Assembly: GCA_002421565.1 (NCBI GenBank)
Contig: DIKC01000088.1
Span: 1-5,721 of the forward strand
Source of the DNA: Desulfobulbaceae bacterium UBA5628
GTDB taxonomy: Bacteria > Desulfobacterota > Desulfobulbia > Desulfobulbales > Desulfurivibrionaceae
DNA: 5,721 bases
Direction of reading: 5' to 3'
Positions within the stretch are counted from its first letter, which is position 1, and each line of letters begins with the position of its first letter. A program made the position numbers and the translations under genes. Below, in pieces: positions 1-5,721 of this stretch. The notes beneath the pieces are model-generated. The model ran no database searches. It worked only from the letters and a program-made list of their open reading frames with translations, and was not told the origin of the DNA.

Positions 1-699
1 GCCCTGGTGCGGCCGCCGGGCCATCACGCCGAACGCGACCACACCAGCGGTTTCTGCCTGTTCAACAATATTGCGATCGCGGCCCGCCATGCCCTGAAAC
101 AGCACGGCCTTTCCCGGATCATGATCGTGGACTGGGATCTCCACCACGGCAACGGCACCCAGCATGCTTTTTACGACAGCGATCAGGTGCTCTTCTTCTC
201 CACCCACCAGTACCCCTATTTCCCCGGTAGCGGGGCGCTCAATGAAACCGGCCGCGGCCAGGGCGAGGGCTACACCATCAACGTGCCGCTCCAGGGCGGC
301 CAGGATGACGCCGCCTTTGCCCGCATCTTTAATGAACTGGTCGCCCCCCTGGCCGAGCAGTACCAGCCGGAGCTGATCATGGTTTCGGCCGGTTTCGACA
401 CCTATATCGGCGACCCCCTTGGTACCATGCGGGTCACCGAAGCCGGTTATGCCTATATGACCAGGGTTTTGCGGGAACTGGCCGCCAAGCTTTGCCACGG
501 CCGCCTGGTGCTGGTGCTGGAAGGCGGTTACGATCTGGGCATCATGGAGCAGGGGGTCTTGGCCTGCCTCGGCGAAATGGCCGGCGACCAACTCCTGCCG
601 GATGCCGCCGTGGCGGTTCTCCGCCGGGCCGCCGGCCCCCTCCGGGCCCTTGAAATGGCCAGGGAAACGGCAAAAAAATACTGGACAATTCCGGGGTGA
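1..699 (+). CDS. Histone deacetylase family protein (AcuC/HDAC-like), 5' truncated by window edge
   Basis: Zinc-dependent deacetylase of the arginase/deacetylase fold. Members remove acetyl groups from lysines, polyamines or small amides in the cytoplasm. The reading frame is open from base 1 and the product ends at TGA 697-699. Numbering codons from base 1, the visible hallmarks are RPPGHHA with the catalytic His pair at 8-9, GFCLFNN at 17-23, DWDLHHGNG with zinc ligands D46 and H48, SAGFD with the third zinc ligand D133, and EGGYD with the transition-state Tyr at 177. All catalytic residues expected in this part are present, so the enzyme looks active. The GTG at base 7 is not the real start: it lies inside the conserved RPPGHH region, and the family normally has over 100 residues before it. 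The substrate cannot be told from sequence; acetylpolyamine or acetoin-utilisation-type roles are alternatives. A 49-base gap follows before the restriction gene, with no terminator seen. Confidence 0.93.
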   Translation, partial: ALVRPPGHHAERDHTSGFCLFNNIAIAARHALKQHGLSRIMIVDWDLHHGNGTQHAFYDSDQVLFFSTHQYPYFPGSGALNETGRGQGEGYTINVPLQGGQDDAAFARIFNELVAPLAEQYQPELIMVSAGFDTYIGDPLGTMRVTEAGYAYMTRVLRELAAKLCHGRLVLVLEGGYDLGIMEQGVLACLGEMAGDQLLPDAAVAVLRRAAGPLRALEMARETAKKYWTIPG

Positions 700-748
700 T
701 CTGGCTTTTTGAGAGGCTGGGCAGGTAATCTGGAGAGGGTGGCCGTCA

Positions 749-1477
749 ATGTTTGCTAAAATCAAAAAGAATGGCTTTCAGGTGTTGGCTCTCCATCATG
801 CGGAGGCAATTCTGAAGCACGACATGAAGGCGGCGGTCGGCGAACTGGAAGCCGCTCTCTCGCGGATTGCCATTCCGGTAGCGGAACTGGTGCATGGCGG
901 CGGCGGGGAAGGAGAATTAACCCAAAGGCTGCGCCGGGTGTTGAGTGATGAATATGGTTGGCGCAAGCACAAATTTGAAATTAGAAAAATCATCGACGGA
1001 AAAGAGAAAGAATCTATTTACCATGAGATAGATCATGTGAAGGAGTTTTCCGGCGGGGTATTTGCCCTTGAAATCGAATGGAACAACAAGGATCCCTTCT
1101 ATGATCGGGATCTGGAAAATTTCAAGCGCCTGCATGCCGACGGGGCTATCTCGGTGGGGGCGATTATTACCCGTGGATCGTCTTTGCAAGAAGGGATGCG
1201 GGAATTGATCACTGACTTTGCCCTCAAGGAGGGTATCGGGGGGATGGGAGATCTGGCGCGCTTCTATACCCCGACCAGGCGGCAAGAGGAATTGATCGCC
1301 AAGGCGGTGGAGAGCAAGGGATCTTTCGCGGCAGGCTGGGCGCATGTTTTTGTGGCGGACAAGTTCGGCGAAGCCACTACCCACTGGCGAAAACTCGAAG
1401 ATCGGGTGCGGCGCGGGGTGGGTAATCCCTGTCCGTTGCTGCTGATCGGAATTCCCAGGAGCGTGGTTATCGTTTAG
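749..1477 (+). CDS. Type II restriction endonuclease, BglII/BstYI-like
   Basis: A predicted 242-residue cytoplasmic endonuclease of the PD-(D/E)xK fold that would cut DNA left unprotected by the neighbouring methyltransferase. The core is D95 in YHEIDHVKEF, then ALEIEWNNKDPFYDRDL at about 106-122 with E108 and E110. This gives a D-x12-E-x-E metal site followed by the WNNKDPFxDRDL block that I associate with BglII/BstYI relatives. A second recognisable block is near the C-terminus: KFGEATTHW followed by a Cys-Pro-hydrophobic strand ending in GIP. The N-terminal 60 residues look helical, with a Gly-rich turn at 50-55. The ATG at 749 follows GGAGAGGG (732-739) at 9 bases. Codon use differs from the neighbours: bases 961-1020 contain only 19 G+C of 60, against 41 of 60 in a gatA stretch (4741-4800), which suggests acquisition by transfer. 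Family assignment rests on remembered motifs, and the target sequence is unknown. A GATC-containing palindrome is inferred from the family. Confidence 0.8.
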   Translation: MFAKIKKNGFQVLALHHAEAILKHDMKAAVGELEAALSRIAIPVAELVHGGGGEGELTQRLRRVLSDEYGWRKHKFEIRKIIDGKEKESIYHEIDHVKEFSGGVFALEIEWNNKDPFYDRDLENFKRLHADGAISVGAIITRGSSLQEGMRELITDFALKEGIGGMGDLARFYTPTRRQEELIAKAVESKGSFAAGWAHVFVADKFGEATTHWRKLEDRVRRGVGNPCPLLLIGIPRSVVIV

Positions 1478-1494
1478 CGTTTTTTATTTCGGGC

Positions 1495-1502
1495 AAGGGG
1501 GG
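1495..1502 (+). promoter_or_regulatory. Ribosome binding site of the methyltransferase
   Basis: AAGGGGGG lies 4 bases before the ATG at 1507. It decides the start in favour of 1507 over the in-frame ATG at 1525, which has no comparable purine tract. The methyltransferase therefore has its own strong initiation signal and does not depend on read-through from the endonuclease gene. Confidence 0.6.
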
Positions 1503-1506
1503 TATC

Positions 1507-2202
1507 ATGGGCAAAGTTTATCAGATGACCAAGAGCAATCCCGCTACCGACCTCTTGACCAAGGCGGTCGGGCCGTATTCGACAATTCTGGCTGATCCTC
1601 CCTGGCAATTTCAGAACCGGACCGGCAAGATGGCCCCGGAACACAAACGCCTGTTGCGTTATCCGACCATGGAATTGCGGGAAATTATGGAAATGCCGGT
1701 GGCCAGGTTGGCCGCCGCCCAATCCCACTTGTATTTGTGGGTGCCGAATGCTTTGCTGGAGGAAGGTCTGCGGGTGATGCGGGCCTGGGGGTTCACGTAC
1801 AAATCAAATCTGGTCTGGTTCAAGGTGCGCAAGGATGGCGGCCCGGATGGCCGGGGGGTGGGTTTTTATTTTCGTAATGTCACCGAACTGGTGCTGTTCG
1901 GAGTGCGCGGCAGCATGCGAACCCTGCAGCCGGGGCGGACCCAGGTCAATCTTTTTGCCACCCGCAAACGTGAACACTCCCGCAAGCCGGATGAGTTTTA
2001 TGACCTGATTGAGGCCTGCTCACCCGGCCCCTATCTCGAACTGTTCGCGCGCTTTCGCCGACCCGGTTGGGATCAATGGGGCAATGAGGACGTGGAGCAA
2101 AATTCCTTCCAGGGGGCGGCCAAGCGCAAAGGGCATGTTGATGGGCAGTTGCGCTTGCCGTTGGCCGAGTCTGGCCGGCGGGTCATTTTGGGAGATCGTT
2201 GA
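1507..2202 (+). CDS. MT-A70 family DNA N6-adenine methyltransferase, modification partner
   Basis: A 231-residue SAM-dependent methyltransferase of the MT-A70 (IME4/M.MunI-like, beta-order) family. It presumably methylates adenine N6 in the target of the adjacent endonuclease. The catalytic motif DPPW is at 30-33 (ILADPPWQF). HLYLWVPN (74-81) and WGFxYKSNLVWFK (94-106) form the central strands. NVTELVLFGVRG (124-135) and HSRKPDEFYDLIEACSPGPYLELFAR (157-182) carry the C-terminal SAM-binding portion, and the domain closes with GWDQWGNE. A basic tail of about 37 residues (195-231) follows that I do not recognise. The start at 1507 is chosen because AAGGGGGG (1495-1502) sits 4 bases upstream. The Met at residue 7 (ATG 1525) is a weaker alternative. 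The gene lies 29 bases after the endonuclease, and its stop is 7 bases before the next ATG. N6-adenine chemistry follows from the family. An RNA substrate, as in eukaryotic homologues, is unlikely in this context. Confidence 0.88.
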   Translation: MGKVYQMTKSNPATDLLTKAVGPYSTILADPPWQFQNRTGKMAPEHKRLLRYPTMELREIMEMPVARLAAAQSHLYLWVPNALLEEGLRVMRAWGFTYKSNLVWFKVRKDGGPDGRGVGFYFRNVTELVLFGVRGSMRTLQPGRTQVNLFATRKREHSRKPDEFYDLIEACSPGPYLELFARFRRPGWDQWGNEDVEQNSFQGAAKRKGHVDGQLRLPLAESGRRVILGDR

Positions 2203-2209
2203 TACCGCG

Positions 2210-3292
2210 ATGCAAGCGAAAAGCCGGGCCAAAATATTGATTGCCGACGACGACCCCATGGTGCGGGGGGCGGTGGCCAAGATGCTTGCCGTCTTCGGCC
2301 ATGAGGTGATTGCCACCGCCAGCGGCGAGGAGGCCCTGGGCAAGCTCACCCCGGATTTCGATCTGGTGATTCTCGACATCAATATGCCGGGCCTGGACGG
2401 TTTTGAAACCATGCAGCGGATCAACCGGCAGGATTACGGGATTCCGGTGATCTTCCTCACCGGGGCCGGTAGCATGGAATACGCGGTCAAGGCGGTCAAT
2501 CTCGGGGCTTACGACTTCATCACCAAGCCCATTTCCGATATTGAGCAGTTCCATATCACGATCAACCGGGCGGTGGAGAAACGGATGTATGTGCTCCAGG
2601 AGCGCACTTACAAGGAGGATCTGGAGCGGCAGGTGCGGGAGCAGACCAGCGAGCTGGCCGAGAAAAACCGGCTGCTCCAGGAATACAGCCACAACCTGGA
2701 AGTGACCACCCTCGACACCATGCTCACCCTTCAGACCGCCCTGGAGGAGAAGGATATTTACACCGCCGGCCACACCGCCCGGGTCAGCCATTACGCGGTG
2801 GACATCGCCCAGGCCATGGGGTTGCCGCCTTTTGAAGTGGAGGTGCTGGAACGGGCCTGCCAGGTGCACGACATCGGCAAGCTGGTGATCGACATCAGTT
2901 ATATCAGCAAACCCGGCCCCCTTTCCGACGAGGAATGGGCGATGATGCGCAAACATCCGATTATCGGGGAAAATATCATCAAGCCCCTTTCCTTTATGAG
3001 CCGGGAGTTGTTTATTGTCCGTCACCATCATGAGCGTTTTGACGGCAAGGGTTATCCCGACGGCCTCGGCGGCGACGAGTTGGATATTGCCACCCGGATC
3101 ATCACCGTGGCCGACAGCTACGACGCCATGACCTCCAAGCGCAGCTATCGCGAAAGCATGAGCGTCGAGCAGGCCCTGGTCGAGATGAACCGTTGCGCCG
3201 GCAGCCAGTTCGATCCGGAGGTGGTCAAGGTGTTCAGCGAAATGATTAAAGGCCGTATAAGCGGCGGCAGGCAGCAGGAGGCATCGGCATGA
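2210..3292 (+). CDS. Two-component response regulator with HD-GYP domain (predicted c-di-GMP phosphodiesterase)
   Basis: A 360-residue cytoplasmic regulator of RpfG type. The receiver domain spans about 7-125: acidic triad D13-D15, phospho-acceptor D56 in LVILDINMPG, T84 and K106 in the FITKP motif. Residues 120-165 form a charged helix likely to be a coiled-coil linker. The HD-GYP domain spans about 166-350: E179/E180, H188 in TAGHTARVSHY, HDIGK at 220-224, H249, HHHERFDGKGYP at 272-283 and D302. The metal-binding His/Asp set and the GYP signature are intact, so c-di-GMP hydrolysis controlled by phosphorylation is the expected activity. ATG 2210 begins just before the receiver domain. The frame stays open further upstream, but only across methyltransferase codons without homology. 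The GGGAG at 2190-2194 is 15 bases away, so initiation may rely on ribosomes ending the methyltransferase 7 bases earlier. No histidine kinase is adjacent. The 3' end overlaps gatC by 4 bases. Confidence 0.95.
   Translation: MQAKSRAKILIADDDPMVRGAVAKMLAVFGHEVIATASGEEALGKLTPDFDLVILDINMPGLDGFETMQRINRQDYGIPVIFLTGAGSMEYAVKAVNLGAYDFITKPISDIEQFHITINRAVEKRMYVLQERTYKEDLERQVREQTSELAEKNRLLQEYSHNLEVTTLDTMLTLQTALEEKDIYTAGHTARVSHYAVDIAQAMGLPPFEVEVLERACQVHDIGKLVIDISYISKPGPLSDEEWAMMRKHPIIGENIIKPLSFMSRELFIVRHHHERFDGKGYPDGLGGDELDIATRIITVADSYDAMTSKRSYRESMSVEQALVEMNRCAGSQFDPEVVKVFSEMIKGRISGGRQQEASA
3276..3281 (+). promoter_or_regulatory. Ribosome binding site of gatC, inside the response regulator gene
   Basis: AGGAGG, a full Shine-Dalgarno match, lies 7 bases before the gatC ATG at 3289 and within the last codons of the response regulator. 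It fixes the gatC start at the ATGA overlap. Confidence 0.75.
3289..3292 (+). other. ATGA stop-start overlap, likely translational coupling
   Basis: The gatC ATG (3289-3291) and the response regulator TGA (3290-3292) share four bases. With the AGGAGG just upstream, terminating ribosomes can re-initiate at gatC, so gatC translation is probably partly coupled to that of the regulator. Confidence 0.75.
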
Positions 3293-3573
3293 GCATTACC
3301 CCGGAGGAAGTGGCCAAGGTGGCCCGCCTGGCCCGGCTGGAATTGGGGCCGGACGAAGTGGCCGCGATGACCGATCAATTGGCCCGGATTCTTGAATATG
3401 TGGACAAACTGAGCGAACTGGATACCAGCGGGGTGACCCCGGTAAGCCACGCCTTGGCGGTGGTCAACGCCTTCCGCGAGGATGAGGTGCGCCCCTCCCT
3501 GCCCCGGGAGGAAGCCCTGGCCAACGCGCCTATGGCCAACGAGGAAGCCTTTGTGGTTCCGAGGGTGATCTGA
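3289..3573 (+). CDS. gatC: Aspartyl/glutamyl-tRNA(Asn/Gln) amidotransferase subunit C
   Basis: Small 94-residue structural subunit of GatCAB, the complex that amidates Glu-tRNA(Gln) and/or Asp-tRNA(Asn). GatC wraps around the GatA-GatB interface and stabilises GatA. The protein shows the family pattern throughout: [12 protein letters not shown] near 8-19, a helix with [20 protein letters not shown] at about 38-57, NAFREDEV at about 61-68, [13 protein letters not shown] at about 70-82, and the C-terminal FVVPRVI. Length is normal. Start and Shine-Dalgarno are unambiguous. It overlaps the response regulator by 4 bases and is followed by gatA after a single base, so the two Gat subunits should be made together. 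Confidence 0.97.
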   Translation: MSITPEEVAKVARLARLELGPDEVAAMTDQLARILEYVDKLSELDTSGVTPVSHALAVVNAFREDEVRPSLPREEALANAPMANEEAFVVPRVI

Positions 3574-3574
3574 G

Positions 3575-5041
3575 ATGAGCGATCTTTGTACCATTACCAT
3601 TCATGAACTGGCCGGCCGCCTGGCCCGGCGGGAAGTTTCCTCGCTGGAGGCGACCAGGGCGGTGCTGGCCCGGATCGACGATCCGGCGATCGGGGGGGCG
3701 GTACGGGCCTTTATCACCGTCGACCATGAAGGGGCCTTGACCCAGGCTGAGGCCGCCGACCGGCGGCTGGCGGCCGGCAACGCCCCGGAGCTTTGCGGGG
3801 TGCCGCTTTCGATCAAGGACGTGCTTTGCACCAAGGGGGTGCAGACCACCTGCGGCTCGAAAATCCTGGCCGGTTTCAAACCGCCTTACGATGCGACGGT
3901 GGTTGAGCGGCTGAAAGAGGCCGGGGCGGTGATCGTCGGCAAGAACGCCATGGATGAATTCGCCATGGGGTCTTCCAGCGAGAACTGCGCTTACGGGGCG
4001 CCGTGCAATCCCTGGCAGCTCGATCATATCTGCGGCGGTTCCAGCGGCGGCTCGGCAGCGGCGGTGGCCGCCGGTCTGGGAGCGGCCTCGCTCGGTTCCG
4101 ATACCGGCGGCTCGATCCGTCAGCCCGCTTCCCACTGCGGGGTGGTGGGGATCAAGCCCACCTACGGCCTGGTCTCCCGCTACGGTCTGCTCGCCTTTGC
4201 CTCTTCCCTGGATCAGGTGGGGCCGATGACCCGCGACGTGCGGGACGCAGCCCTGATGATGAACGCGATCTGCGGGCATGATCCGCGGGATTCCACTTCC
4301 CTTAACAGGTCGGTACCCGATTACACTGCCGCCCTGGCCGACGGCCTGGCCGGGATGCGGCTCGGGATTCCCAAGGAGTATTTCGGGGAAGGTCTGGACG
4401 ACGAGGTGCGGCAGGCGGTGGAGCATTCGATCCGGCTTTTGCGGGAGGCCGGGGCCGAGGTGCGGGAAGTGAGCCTGCCCCACACCGAATACGGGGTGGC
4501 GGCCTACTACGTGATCGCCCCGGCCGAGGCCAGTTCCAACCTGGCCCGCTACGACGGGGTGCGTTTCGGCTTCCGGGACATGGCGGCCGATGAATTGTTG
4601 GCCATGTATCGCCGTAGCCGTTCCCAGGGCTTCGGGCCGGAGGTGAAGCGGCGGATCATGATCGGCACCTATGCCCTGTCGTCGGGTTATTACGACGCCT
4701 ATTACAAAAAAGCCTCCCAGGTGCGGGCCTTGATTATCGAGGATTACCGGGCCGCCCTTGAACAGTGCGACTTGCTGGTTTCGCCGGTGGCCCCCACCCC
4801 GGCCTGGCCCCTGGGCGCCAAGGCGGACGATCCTTTGGGGATGTATCTTTCCGACGTACTCACCATCCCCACCAACCTGGCCGGACTGCCGGGGATGTCG
4901 GTGCCGTGCGGCTTCAGCCGGGAGGGATTGCCCATCGGCCTGCAATTGCAAGCGGCCCATTTCGGGGAGGAAAAGATGCTGCGGGCGGCCTGGAATCTGG
5001 AACAAAGGCTGGCGATCAGCGACCGCCGCCCGACCCTTTAA
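3575..5041 (+). CDS. gatA: Aspartyl/glutamyl-tRNA(Asn/Gln) amidotransferase subunit A
   Basis: Full-length 488-residue amidase-signature enzyme that hydrolyses glutamine and passes ammonia to GatB for transamidation of misacylated Glu-tRNA(Gln)/Asp-tRNA(Asn). The Ser-cisSer-Lys catalytic triad is visible: K81 in PLSIKDV, S156 in [10 protein letters not shown] and S180 in [10 protein letters not shown]. The spacing from the second to the third residue is 24, as in characterised GatA. Further family blocks are [16 protein letters not shown] (126-141), [20 protein letters not shown], an EYFGEGLD segment, [25 protein letters not shown], and the C-terminal [14 protein letters not shown]. The ATG at 3575 has GAGGGTGA (3561-3568) 6 bases upstream, overlapping the end of gatC. 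gatB is absent from the window. hisC follows after 13 bases. No defect seen. Confidence 0.98.
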   Translation: MSDLCTITIHELAGRLARREVSSLEATRAVLARIDDPAIGGAVRAFITVDHEGALTQAEAADRRLAAGNAPELCGVPLSIKDVLCTKGVQTTCGSKILAGFKPPYDATVVERLKEAGAVIVGKNAMDEFAMGSSSENCAYGAPCNPWQLDHICGGSSGGSAAAVAAGLGAASLGSDTGGSIRQPASHCGVVGIKPTYGLVSRYGLLAFASSLDQVGPMTRDVRDAALMMNAICGHDPRDSTSLNRSVPDYTAALADGLAGMRLGIPKEYFGEGLDDEVRQAVEHSIRLLREAGAEVREVSLPHTEYGVAAYYVIAPAEASSNLARYDGVRFGFRDMAADELLAMYRRSRSQGFGPEVKRRIMIGTYALSSGYYDAYYKKASQVRALIIEDYRAALEQCDLLVSPVAPTPAWPLGAKADDPLGMYLSDVLTIPTNLAGLPGMSVPCGFSREGLPIGLQLQAAHFGEEKMLRAAWNLEQRLAISDRRPTL

Positions 5042-5054
5042 GCAAGGAAATAAG

Positions 5055-5721
5055 ATGCCGATCAAGGTTGCCGAGCATATTGCCGGGCTGGTGCCCTATC
5101 CGCCGGGCAAGCCGATTGAGGAGCTGGAGCGGGAGCTGGGGATCAGCGGCTCGATCAAGCTCGCCTCCAATGAAAACCCGCTGGGGCCGTCGCCCAAGGC
5201 AGTGGCCGCGATCCACGCCTGTCTGGACAAGCTCCACCGCTACCCGGACGGCAGTTGTCATTACCTGGCTCAGGCTCTGGCCGAACGGCTGGCGGTGGGG
5301 CCGGAGCAACTGGTTTTCGGCAACGGTTCCAATGAAATTATCGGGCTGCTGGCCGCCGCTTTTCTGGGGCCGGGCGACGAGGTGGTGAGCAGCCACCCCA
5401 CCTTTCTCGTCTATCAGAGCGTGGTGCAGGCGGCGGCCGCGATCAACCGGGTGGTGCCGCTCAAGGAAATGCATCATGACCTCGATGCCATCCTGGCCGC
5501 GATCACTGCCCGTACCAAGCTGATTTTTCTCGATAATCCCAACAATCCCACCGGCAGCGTCTTCAGCGCCGCCGAGTTCGAGAATTTCCTGGCCCAAGTG
5601 CCGGAGACGGTGATCGTGGTCCTGGACGAGGCCTATGTCGATTTTGTCGAGCCGGGCCTGCAACTGGACGCCCGCCGCTACCTGGAAGGTCCCGTCCCGG
5701 TGGTGGCCCTGCGCACCTTTT
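5055..5721 (+). CDS. hisC: Histidinol-phosphate aminotransferase, 3' truncated by window edge
   Basis: PLP-dependent fold-type I aminotransferase converting imidazole-acetol phosphate and glutamate to histidinol phosphate in histidine biosynthesis. The first 222 residues are present and the frame is open to the end of the window. Translating from ATG 5055 gives family motifs in order: KLASNENPLGPSPKA (35-49), YPDGSCHYL (63-71), the PLP-phosphate-region GNGSNEII (89-96), a PTFxxYQS segment, LIFLDNPNNPTG (155-166) and VVLDEAYVDF (188-197). The window ends at ALRTF, just before where the family's PLP lysine segment is expected, so the catalytic lysine is not visible. AAGGAAA (5044-5050) lies 4 bases before the start, and the gap after gatA is 13 bases, so it is probably co-transcribed with gatA. 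Related enzymes acting on aromatic amino acids or threonine phosphate are less likely alternatives. Confidence 0.93.
   Translation, partial: MPIKVAEHIAGLVPYPPGKPIEELERELGISGSIKLASNENPLGPSPKAVAAIHACLDKLHRYPDGSCHYLAQALAERLAVGPEQLVFGNGSNEIIGLLAAAFLGPGDEVVSSHPTFLVYQSVVQAAAAINRVVPLKEMHHDLDAILAAITARTKLIFLDNPNNPTGSVFSAAEFENFLAQVPETVIVVLDEAYVDFVEPGLQLDARRYLEGPVPVVALRTF

Larger units (their letters stand above)
749..2202 (+). other. Two-gene type II restriction-modification module
   Basis: The endonuclease and methyltransferase genes are adjacent, co-directional and separated by 29 bases, the usual arrangement of a type II R-M pair. No controller (C) protein gene, specificity subunit, Vsr nuclease or mobility gene lies beside them, and no direct repeats were recognised at the edges. 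The module's left edge is the 49-base gap after the deacetylase-like gene; its right edge abuts the response regulator. Joint function is inferred from the two families and their adjacency. Confidence 0.78.

Noticed and set aside
7..9. GTG at base 7 as the start of the deacetylase-like gene
   Set aside because: The frame is open to the window edge and the conserved RPPGHH motif would be at the very N-terminus; the gene is simply cut by the window.
682..731. Promoter for the R-M genes (TGGACA at 682-687; TTGAGA at 709-714 with TAATCT at 726-731)
   Set aside because: No pair of boxes has an acceptable spacing: the second pair is only 11 bases apart, and the first has no -10-like sequence at about 17 bases.
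1031..1447. High GATC density in the endonuclease gene (11 sites) as a special regulatory or repair signal
   Set aside because: GATC is common through the whole window (about 8 in the first 748 bases and about 30 after 2622), so plain GATC density is not distinctive here.
1474..1490. T-rich run after the endonuclease stop as an intrinsic terminator
   Set aside because: The T run (1480-1485) is not preceded by a GC-rich inverted repeat, and the methyltransferase ribosome site follows immediately.
2009..2209. Upstream start for the response regulator at ATG 2009
   Set aside because: The extra 67 residues lie wholly within methyltransferase codons in another frame and resemble no receiver-domain extension.
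2183..3031. Minus-strand open frame of about 282 codons opposite the response regulator
   Set aside because: The sense strand encodes an intact REC-HD-GYP protein; the antisense product has shadow-like composition and no motif.
3530..5065. Very long open frame (about 511 codons) on the minus strand across gatA
   Set aside because: It is the codon shadow of a clear gatA in GC-rich DNA. The predicted protein is low-complexity (rich in Gly, His, Pro, Arg, Gln) with no recognisable domain.

Overview
This 5.7 kb window is densely coding, with every credible gene on the + strand. The layout is a 5'-truncated histone-deacetylase-family gene (1-699), a BglII/BstYI-like restriction endonuclease (749-1477), an MT-A70 family adenine methyltransferase (1507-2202), a REC-HD-GYP response regulator (2210-3292), gatC (3289-3573), gatA (3575-5041), and hisC, which runs off the right edge (5055-5721). 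No RNA gene, CRISPR array, insertion sequence or convincing terminator was seen.

The high G+C, the GatCAB route to Gln/Asn-tRNA and the REC-coiled-coil-HD-GYP protein suggest a free-living, motile or sessile Gram-negative bacterium. The protein style resembles Deltaproteobacteria (Desulfobacterota), but that placement is an impression from sequence style and was not tested.

The left half is accessory in character. The endonuclease and methyltransferase form a compact type II restriction-modification (R-M) pair, with the endonuclease gene first and 29 bases between them. By family the methyltransferase should make N6-methyladenine. It is therefore not the N4-cytosine type that protects BglII. 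The pair sits between a metabolic deacetylase-like gene and a signalling/translation gene cluster, and parts of the endonuclease gene are clearly AT-richer than its surroundings. Both points suggest horizontal acquisition into a co-directional gene string.

The right half is conserved. The response regulator, gatC, gatA and hisC are packed with gaps of -4, 1 and 13 bases, so co-transcription is likely. The ATGA overlap between the c-di-GMP phosphodiesterase-type regulator and gatC, combined with a strong AGGAGG, points to translational coupling of a signalling gene to a tRNA-amidation gene. gatB is not between or directly after gatC and gatA and must lie elsewhere.

I found no convincing undescribed multi-gene system. 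The best leads are the unusual pairing and active-site spacing of the R-M module, and its insertion context.
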